Source: an uncultured Bacteroides sp. | Lineage (GTDB): Bacteria > Bacteroidota > Bacteroidia > Bacteroidales > Bacteroidaceae | DNA: 7,935 nucleotides | NCBI GenBank assembly: GCA_905201685.1 | Contig: CAJKOW010000065.1 | Coordinates: forward strand, 1-7,935 | Direction of reading: 5' to 3' | Shown: one piece after another, positions 1 to 4,995 of the stretch | Layout of the letters: each line of letters starts with the position of its first letter | Numbering within the stretch: position 1 is the stretch's first letter | The notes under the pieces: generated by a model | What the model saw: only the letters and a program-made list of their open reading frames with translations | Databases searched by the model: none | What the model was told of the DNA's origin: nothing | Translations under genes and position numbers: made by a program

Positions 1-88
1 TTGCACGGCTCACGAGCCACACTTGCACGGCTCACGAGCAACACAAGTGTCTCTCACGAGCCGTACTTGTATGGTTCCCGGACGGGTT
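1..88. repeat. Degenerate 22-bp tandem repeat, about four copies, cut by the window edge
   Basis: Two near-identical units start at 1 and 23, sharing TTGCACGGCTCACGAGC. Two decayed units follow at 45 and 67 in the same 22-base register. Each unit centres on a small dyad, GGCTC-AC-GAGCC, at 7-18; its equivalents are at 29-40 (one end base changed), 51-62 (CTCTCACGAGCC) and 73-84 (GGTTCCCGGACG, strongly diverged). The block lies just downstream of the 3' end of the minus-strand CNNM-type gene and is non-coding as far as I can see. The array may continue to the left of the window. Its role is unknown: it could be an intergenic repeat family, a cluster of protein-binding sites, or a transcript 3'-end element. 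Confidence 0.75.
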
Positions 89-136
89 TGGAGTGCTTTC
101 CTGAGGGGGGAGATTCACCGCTTCCGATATACGCTT

Positions 137-1180
137 TTAGAAGGTGGAACCCTGTTCCGCCTTCCGTTTCTGCCAGCGGTCGCGTGCCAGTTTCTGCATG
201 TCGGTCACGGCGTCGCGCTCGTCCACAATCTCGAAACCGAGGGCCGTCTCAATGATGTCTTCCATGGTGACGATGCCCCGCAGGCAGCCATATTCGTCGA
301 TGATGATGGAGATGTGCTCTTTCTTCTCAAGCATTTTTTCCCAGATTTTCGAGACCGAAGTGCTTTCGGGGAAGGTCAGGATGGGGCGTGCGATGTCGGA
401 CAGCTTCATGTCGAACTTGTCTTCGGCCAGGCGCTCCAGTACGACTTGCCGCAGCACGTAGCCCGTGATGTTGTCTTCGTTGTTGTGGAAGACGGGGATG
501 CGCGAATAGTTGCAGAACTGCTTGTTGCGGTAGAAGTCCTTCAGTGTGGTGTCCTCGGGGGCGGCGGCCACTACTACGCGCGGCGTCATCACGTCGCGGG
601 CCGTCACGTTGTCCAGCTTGATCAGATTCTGTATCATTCGGTTTTCGTCCTTCTGGAACACGCCTTCCTCGGCACCGATAGACACCATGGCCGACACCTC
701 TTCGCGGCTCACCGAAGCCTCGTGCTTCGACGGTGCCACCAGACGGGTGATCAGTTCAGACAGCCACACTAACGGATAAGAGATCAGAATCATGCTACGG
801 ATGATGCGGGCCGAAGGCACAGCCAGTGAGCGCCAATAGTTGGCACCCACGCTCTTCGGGATAATCTCGGAGAGGACAAGGATGAGGATGGTCAGTACGG
901 CGGAGATGATGCCGAAATAAGCTTCGCCGAACACTTTTACGGCTTCGGCTCCGACGCCCGCCGCACCCACGGTGTGGGCGATGGTGTTCAGTGACAGAAT
1001 GGCGGCGATGGGTTTGTCAATGTCCTGCTTCAGCCGCTTGAGCAGGGTGGCCGACTTGGCGCCGGACTGTTCCTTCATGGTGATGAAGGACATGGGGGTA
1101 GACAACAGCACTGCTTCCATGACGGAGCAGAGAAAAGATACGGAAAGGGCAAGAATAAGGTATAAAAGTACAAGTCCCAT
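137..1180 (-). CDS. CNNM/DUF21 transmembrane protein with paired CBS domains (hemolysin/CorC-like family)
   Basis: The product is a 347-residue inner-membrane protein of the CNNM (DUF21) family, whose members are linked to Mg2+/divalent cation efflux; 'hemolysin' is a historical label. Residues 1 to about 150 hold the hydrophobic CNNM domain, with segments near 3-25, 58-80, 86-104 and 122-146 and the family motif SEIIPKS at 104-110. A CBS pair follows: CBS1 at about 196-255, starting at the typical DVMTPR, and CBS2 at about 263-320, containing IDEYGCLRGIVTMEDII. CBS pairs in this family usually bind adenine nucleotides. The protein ends about 25 residues after CBS2, so the C-terminal CorC_HlyC domain of many relatives is absent. 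I chose the ATG at 1180 because it begins the hydrophobic first helix; the open frame extends 53 codons upstream, but that extension has no domain-like character. No clear Shine-Dalgarno or promoter is visible. The 98-base gap to the upstream small gene on the same strand would permit co-transcription. The ion transported cannot be read from the sequence. Confidence 0.9.
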   Translation of the reverse strand: MGLVLLYLILALSVSFLCSVMEAVLLSTPMSFITMKEQSGAKSATLLKRLKQDIDKPIAAILSLNTIAHTVGAAGVGAEAVKVFGEAYFGIISAVLTILILVLSEIIPKSVGANYWRSLAVPSARIIRSMILISYPLVWLSELITRLVAPSKHEASVSREEVSAMVSIGAEEGVFQKDENRMIQNLIKLDNVTARDVMTPRVVVAAAPEDTTLKDFYRNKQFCNYSRIPVFHNNEDNITGYVLRQVVLERLAEDKFDMKLSDIARPILTFPESTSVSKIWEKMLEKKEHISIIIDEYGCLRGIVTMEDIIETALGFEIVDERDAVTDMQKLARDRWQKRKAEQGSTF

Positions 1181-1278
1181 AAAATGAGTATTAAGTGAAA
1201 CATGCGGACGCGAGCCTTTGGGATAGGATAAAGGCCCGTCCGGTTGATAAAATAAAAACTGTAGGATGGAACTTGTGT

Positions 1279-1626
1279 CTAAAGCCGATAGATGCACAGC
1301 GTGGAACGGCGGCGGATATAGTCGGCCGAGGGTGTGCACAAGGTTTTCCGGCCGGAACAGGCCGACAGGGATGAAACGTGGCGCTGGATGACTGACGGGC
1401 CGGAAACCGACGTCGTCTGGTGGCGCAGCCTTGTTGCCGAAGGGGCATAGGGAGTGGTGTCTTCGTCGATGCAGGTCGAGCCTTGCTGGCAGAACTGCAT
1501 TTCGCAGTTGTCGAACGAAGTCACGTCATCGGGCAGCGATTCATACTGTCCGAGGGGTTGCAGCATGGCGAAAAGCAGGATGATGATCCACGTTGCAACC
1601 TTGTATATGCGGTTATCTTTTTTCAT
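1279..1626 (-). CDS. Small hypothetical protein with N-terminal hydrophobic segment and several cysteines
   Basis: This is a 115-residue open frame that I do not recognise. The chosen ATG gives a charged start (MKKDNRIYK) followed by a hydrophobic stretch at about residues 10-26, VATWIIILLFAMLQPL. That looks like an uncleaved signal or a signal peptide, so the rest is probably outside the cytoplasm. The remainder is polar and carries six cysteines, with NCEMQFC and STC close together and three more spread to the C-terminus, and it ends rich in arginine. The frame could begin earlier (up to 1737), but the 1626 start directly follows a perfect TATCTTTG element and gives the best signal-like N-terminus. 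Codon choice (ATC, CTG, TCG, CGC, GAC, TTC) resembles the neighbouring genes, which argues for real coding. The opposite-strand frames over this stretch look like shadows. Function is unknown. Confidence 0.6.
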   Translation of the reverse strand: MKKDNRIYKVATWIIILLFAMLQPLGQYESLPDDVTSFDNCEMQFCQQGSTCIDEDTTPYAPSATRLRHQTTSVSGPSVIQRHVSSLSACSGRKTLCTPSADYIRRRSTLCIYRL

Positions 1627-1636
1627 TTGTGTGGAG

Positions 1637-1644
1637 CAAAGATA
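1637..1644 (-). promoter_or_regulatory. Bacteroides-type -7 element before the small cysteine protein
   Basis: On the minus strand this reads TATCTTTG, a perfect match to the Bacteroides -7 consensus TAnnTTTG. No good TTTG (-33) lies 19-21 bases upstream. The element ends only about 10 bases before the ATG at 1626, so transcription from it would give a leader of a few bases at most. It sits beside a small dyad, AGGCA-AA-TGCCT, at 1644-1655 on the plus strand. Confidence 0.45.
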
Positions 1645-1738
1645 GGCAAATGCCTTTCTTGCCCGTAAGGAAACGGTGCCTTTTTGTTTTTTTAGCATTT
1701 GATTGGTTGCCATAGCGATGAGAATAGTGGTAAACAAA

Positions 1739-1770
1739 TTTGCTTATTCCGTCTCAATTCTATATATTTA
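1739..1770 (+). promoter_or_regulatory. Candidate promoter of hppA
   Basis: TTTG at 1739-1742 matches the Bacteroides -33 box. TATATTTA at 1763-1770 matches the -7 consensus TAnnTTTG at all but the last base, and the spacing between them is 20 bases, within the usual 19-21. A start near 1775-1778 would give a leader of about 35 bases before the ATG at 1812. The leader shows no strong Shine-Dalgarno, which is common in this phylum. Confidence 0.5.
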
Positions 1771-1811
1771 GCGCATTCTATTTTGTCAAACCTCAAAACA
1801 TAAAGAATGCT

Positions 1812-4013
1812 ATGGATCAACTTCTATTCTGGGTCGTACCGGTAGCTTCCGTGCTGGCCCTTGGCTTTGCCTGGTATTTCCATCGTCAGATGATGAAGGA
1901 GAGCGAAGGTACTCCTCAAATGATCAAGATTGCGGCGGCCGTGCGCAAGGGCGCCATGTCTTACCTGAAACAGCAATATAAGATTGTGGGACTGGTCTTC
2001 CTGGGGCTGGTCATTCTGTTCTCCATCATGGCCTATGGCTTCGATGTGCAGAACCACTGGGTGCCGGTAGCCTTTCTGACGGGTGGCTTCTTCTCGGGCC
2101 TTTCGGGCTTTCTGGGCATGAAGACGGCCACTTATGCTTCGGCCCGAACAGCCAATGCAGCCCGCGGCTCGCTGAACGGCGGTCTGCGCATCGCCTTCCG
2201 CAGTGGTGCGGTGATGGGGCTGGTAGTGGTCGGACTGGGACTGCTGGACATTTCCTTCTGGTACCTGTTGCTGAATGCCGTAATACCTGCCGACACGCTG
2301 ACACCCACACACAAACTCTGTGTCATTACCACTACGATGCTTACCTTCGGTATGGGTGCCTCGACGCAGGCCCTCTTTGCCCGTGTGGGTGGAGGTATCT
2401 ACACGAAGGCGGCTGACGTAGGTGCCGACCTTGTGGGTAAGGTAGAAGCCGGCATCCCCGAGGACGACCCGCGCAATCCCGCCACCATTGCCGATAACGT
2501 AGGCGACAACGTAGGCGACGTTGCCGGTATGGGTGCCGACCTCTACGAGAGCTATTGCGGCTCTATTCTGGCCACGGCAGCACTGGGTGCGGCAGCCTTC
2601 ATACATTCGGGCGACACGCTGATGCAGTACAAGGCCGTCATCGCCCCGATGTTGATAGCGGCGGTGGGCATTCTGCTCTCCATCATCGGTATCTTCTCAG
2701 TACGCACCAAGGAGAATGCCACAATGAAAGACCTGCTCGGCGCACTGGGCTTCGGTACCAACCTCAGTTCGGTGCTCATCGTCATCGCCACGTTCTTCAT
2801 CCTCTGGTTGCTGAAGCTCGACAACTGGATGTGGATTTCGTGCTCCGTTGTCGTAGGTCTGCTGGTGGGCATCGTCATCGGACGCTCTACGGAATACTAT
2901 ACTTCGCAGTCCTATAAGCCCACGCAACGCCTGAGCGAGAGCGGAAAGACAGGACCGGCCACGGTTATCATTTCCGGCATCGGTCTGGGCATGCTTTCCA
3001 CAGCCATTCCGGTGATTGCGGTGGTAGTGGGCATCATTGCTTCCTACCTGTTCGCTTCGGGCTTCGACTTCAGCAACGTAGGCCTCGGACTTTACGGCAT
3101 TGGCATCGCTGCCGTAGGTATGCTTTCTACGCTGGGCATCACCCTGGCTACCGATGCTTACGGACCCATTGCCGACAATGCCGGCGGTAATGCCGAAATG
3201 TCGGGACTTGGAGCCGAAGTACGCAAACGTACCGATGCCCTCGACTCGCTGGGCAATACGACGGCCGCTACGGGTAAGGGCTTTGCCATCGGTTCGGCCG
3301 CATTGACGGGACTGGCTCTGCTGGCTTCGTATGTCGAGGAAATCCGCATCGGGCTGACCCGCCTCGGGACTACTGAAATTTTTGTAGGCGACAAGTCCGT
3401 GCCTTTGCAGGACGCCACGTTCTTCGACTTCATGCACCACTACGACGTCACACTGATGAATCCCAAGGTGCTGTCGGGCATGTTTATCGGCTCCATGATG
3501 GCCTTCCTGTTCTGCGGACTGACGATGAATGCCGTGGGACGTGCTGCCGCGCACATGGTGGACGAAGTACGCCGCCAGTTCCGCGAAATCAAAGGCATCC
3601 TGACGGGCGAGGCCGAACCCGACTATGCCCGTTGCGTATCCATTTCGACCCGTGGTGCGCAGCGCGAGATGGTGGTTCCGTCGCTCATTGCCATTGTGGC
3701 TCCCATCCTGACAGGTATTATTTTCGGCGTGCCGGGTGTGCTGGGCCTGCTGATAGGCGGCTTGAGCAGCGGTTTCGTCCTGGCTATCTTCATGGCCAAC
3801 TCCGGCGGCGCGTGGGACAACGCCAAGAAGTACGTTGAGGAAGGCAACTTCGGCGGCAAGGGCAGCGATGTTCACAAGGCAACTGTGGTAGGCGACACCG
3901 TAGGCGACCCCTTCAAGGACACTTCCGGCCCCAGCCTGAACATCCTCATCAAGCTGATGTCGATGGTAGCCATCGTCATGGCAGGGCTTACGGTGGCTTG
4001 GAGTGTGTTCTGA
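1812..4013 (+). CDS. hppA: K+-dependent membrane-bound pyrophosphatase, probably Na+,H+-translocating
   Basis: This is a full-length 733-residue integral membrane pyrophosphatase, which hydrolyses PPi in the cytoplasm and pumps cations out across the inner membrane. The Mg-PPi site is intact: DVGADLVGKVE at 202-212, DDPRNPATIADNVGDNVGD at 218-236, DNAGGNAEM at 455-463, and the C-terminal GDTVGDPFKDTSGPSLN at 694-710. Glu246 in DLYES is the gate glutamate of helix 6 expected in Na+-pumping and K+-dependent enzymes. Ala485 in GNTTAA is the K+-dependent residue; K+-independent enzymes have Lys there. Thr90, Phe94, Asp146 and Met176 coincide with the four residues I recall as diagnostic for the Na+,H+-PPase subfamily described from Bacteroides vulgatus. 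I place the start at ATG 1812 (MDQLLFWVVP); the frame stays open back to a TTG at 1740, but that stretch contains the probable promoter. It is read divergently from the small cysteine protein and followed by a strong terminator after 4108. The family call is very secure, the dual-ion call less so. Confidence 0.97.
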   Translation: MDQLLFWVVPVASVLALGFAWYFHRQMMKESEGTPQMIKIAAAVRKGAMSYLKQQYKIVGLVFLGLVILFSIMAYGFDVQNHWVPVAFLTGGFFSGLSGFLGMKTATYASARTANAARGSLNGGLRIAFRSGAVMGLVVVGLGLLDISFWYLLLNAVIPADTLTPTHKLCVITTTMLTFGMGASTQALFARVGGGIYTKAADVGADLVGKVEAGIPEDDPRNPATIADNVGDNVGDVAGMGADLYESYCGSILATAALGAAAFIHSGDTLMQYKAVIAPMLIAAVGILLSIIGIFSVRTKENATMKDLLGALGFGTNLSSVLIVIATFFILWLLKLDNWMWISCSVVVGLLVGIVIGRSTEYYTSQSYKPTQRLSESGKTGPATVIISGIGLGMLSTAIPVIAVVVGIIASYLFASGFDFSNVGLGLYGIGIAAVGMLSTLGITLATDAYGPIADNAGGNAEMSGLGAEVRKRTDALDSLGNTTAATGKGFAIGSAALTGLALLASYVEEIRIGLTRLGTTEIFVGDKSVPLQDATFFDFMHHYDVTLMNPKVLSGMFIGSMMAFLFCGLTMNAVGRAAAHMVDEVRRQFREIKGILTGEAEPDYARCVSISTRGAQREMVVPSLIAIVAPILTGIIFGVPGVLGLLIGGLSSGFVLAIFMANSGGAWDNAKKYVEEGNFGGKGSDVHKATVVGDTVGDPFKDTSGPSLNILIKLMSMVAIVMAGLTVAWSVF

Positions 4014-4108
4014 GCCGCTACGGGCTTTCGGCAGATGAAGCGCAGATGGCTGCTCTGTGTGCTGGCCGTTGAATCGAAGTTGGTTAAGATGAGTTTTTTG
4101 TGAATAGG

Positions 4109-4138
4109 AAAAAGGATGCCGACCGGCATCCTTTTTTT
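4109..4138 (+). terminator. Rho-independent terminator after hppA
   Basis: The stem GGATGCC / GGCATCC (4114-4120 and 4125-4131) closes a four-base loop GACC. It is extended by A5 on the left and followed by seven T on the right, giving up to 12 paired bases. It ends the hppA transcript about 100-125 bases after the stop codon. The A-run on the left means it could also work in the opposite direction. Confidence 0.9.
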
Positions 4139-4151
4139 GATATTATTCCCC

Positions 4152-4159
4152 TATCTTTG
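4152..4159 (+). promoter_or_regulatory. Candidate -7 element for rnhB
   Basis: TATCTTTG is a perfect match to the Bacteroides -7 consensus. It lies 26 bases before the rnhB ATG and only 13 bases after the terminator T-run. No TTTG sits at the usual 19-21 base distance upstream; the nearest, at 4136-4139, is only 12 bases away. The arrangement suggests rnhB starts its own transcript immediately behind the hppA terminator. Confidence 0.55.
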
Positions 4160-4185
4160 CTATCGAAACCAGAAAAACGAGACAG

Positions 4186-4791
4186 ATGTTACTTCCTTAC
4201 CTGAACCCTGATTTGACGGAAGCCGGTTGCGACGAGGCCGGACGTGGCTGTCTGGCGGGAGCTGTTTATGCGGCTGCCGTCATTTTGCCCAAAGATTTCC
4301 GTAACGAACTGCTGAATGACTCCAAACAACTGACCGAACATCAGCGCTATGCCTTGCGCGAGGTCATCGAACAGGAGGCCCTGGCGTGGGCGGTGGGCGT
4401 GGTTTCGCCGCAGGAAATCGATCAGATCAACATTCTGAATGCTTCTTTTCTGGCCATGCATCGCGCCATCGACCTACTGAAGATACGGCCTCAGCATCTG
4501 CTTATCGACGGCAACCGTTTCCGGAAGTACGCCGACATCCCCCACACCACGGTGGTGAAGGGCGACGGCAAGTACCTTTCCATTGCCGCCGCTTCCATTC
4601 TGGCCAAAACCTACCGCGACGACTACATGAACCGCCTGCACGAGGAATTCCCTTGCTACGGCTGGGACCGGAACAAAGGCTATCCCACCAAAAAACCCCG
4701 CGCCGCCATTGCCGAACACGGTACCACTCCCTATCACCGCCTGACGTTCAATCTGCTGGGCGACGGGCAGCTTTCGCTGGATTTTAAATAA
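4186..4791 (+). CDS. rnhB: Ribonuclease HII
   Basis: This is a 201-residue type 2 RNase H, the normal length for bacterial RNase HII. It cuts the RNA strand of RNA:DNA hybrids and starts removal of single ribonucleotides from DNA, in the cytoplasm with Mg2+ or Mn2+. The N-terminal motif GCDEAGRGCLAG (14-25) supplies the catalytic Asp16-Glu17 pair and the GRG loop. LLIDGN (105-110) supplies Asp108, and KGDGKYLSIAAASILAKTYRD (125-145) carries the fourth acidic residue, probably Asp127. The NDSKQL motif (44-49) and the GYPT-KK / HR.TF end (165-188) are also family-typical. The ATG at 4186 places the DEAGRG motif at the usual distance from the N-terminus. It has its own candidate -7 element and sits behind the hppA terminator. 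No clear terminator follows; the gap to the next gene holds only weak dyads such as ATCTTGG/CCAAGAT (4799-4853). Confidence 0.97.
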   Translation: MLLPYLNPDLTEAGCDEAGRGCLAGAVYAAAVILPKDFRNELLNDSKQLTEHQRYALREVIEQEALAWAVGVVSPQEIDQINILNASFLAMHRAIDLLKIRPQHLLIDGNRFRKYADIPHTTVVKGDGKYLSIAAASILAKTYRDDYMNRLHEEFPCYGWDRNKGYPTKKPRAAIAEHGTTPYHRLTFNLLGDGQLSLDFK

Positions 4792-4892
4792 TGTTACTAT
4801 CTTGGAGGCGAGAATGTGCTTGGAAAATAAAAGTCAAGGCGGATTGCCAAGATTAAAATGAGTAAACAAAATGATAATTCATCGTTGGCGTT

Positions 4893-4908
4893 TTTTTAAT
4901 ATTAAAAA
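4893..4908. repeat. AT-rich 16-base perfect palindrome upstream of the hybrid regulator promoter
   Basis: TTTTTAATATTAAAAA is a perfect inverted repeat ending two bases before the putative -33 box. A second perfect palindrome, TTATTATAATAA, lies at 4964-4975 in the predicted leader. The pair frames the promoter, so they may be operators or a curved upstream activating element. AT-rich palindromes also arise by chance, so a regulatory role is only a suggestion. Confidence 0.35.
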
Positions 4909-4910
4909 CC

Positions 4911-4941
4911 TTTTCTGTTTTGTTAAATTCTGCTATTTTTG
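4911..4941 (+). promoter_or_regulatory. Candidate promoter of the hybrid two-component regulator
   Basis: TATTTTTG at 4934-4941 is a perfect Bacteroides -7 element. TTTT at 4911-4914 matches three of four bases of the -33 box at a 19-base spacing. A start near 4946-4949 gives a leader of about 50 bases with a weak AGGA (4984-4987) before the ATG. The gene therefore appears to have its own promoter rather than depend on read-through from rnhB. Confidence 0.55.
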
Positions 4942-4995
4942 CATTATGACAATCTCCTTTTGATTATTATAATAAAAAATATAGGATTACTACTT

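Noticed and set aside
1..88. CRISPR array
   Set aside because: Units of 22 bases abut without unique spacers and decay in sequence, so this is a plain tandem repeat.
1420..1668. Plus-strand open frame over the small cysteine protein
   Set aside because: It lacks a signal or domain, and its reading is the complement of a frame with better codon use and a promoter element.
1740..1811. Possible N-terminal extension of hppA from TTG 1740
   Set aside because: The stretch contains the -33/-7 promoter pair, and family members start close to the first hydrophobic helix, as MDQLLFW does.
2697..3875. Long minus-strand open frame (392 codons) inside hppA
   Set aside because: It is antisense to highly conserved pyrophosphatase motifs. 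Its His/Gln/Ala-rich composition is typical of a shadow of a GC-rich gene.
4035..4103. Tiny open frame of 22 codons (MKRRWLLCVLAV...) between hppA and its terminator
   Set aside because: It resembles a small hydrophobic peptide or leader but has no Shine-Dalgarno or promoter, and lies in the hppA 3' region where such short frames occur by chance.
4799..4853. Inverted repeat ATCTTGG/CCAAGAT as terminator of rnhB
   Set aside because: The loop would be about 41 bases and no T-run follows the right arm, so it does not look like an intrinsic terminator.
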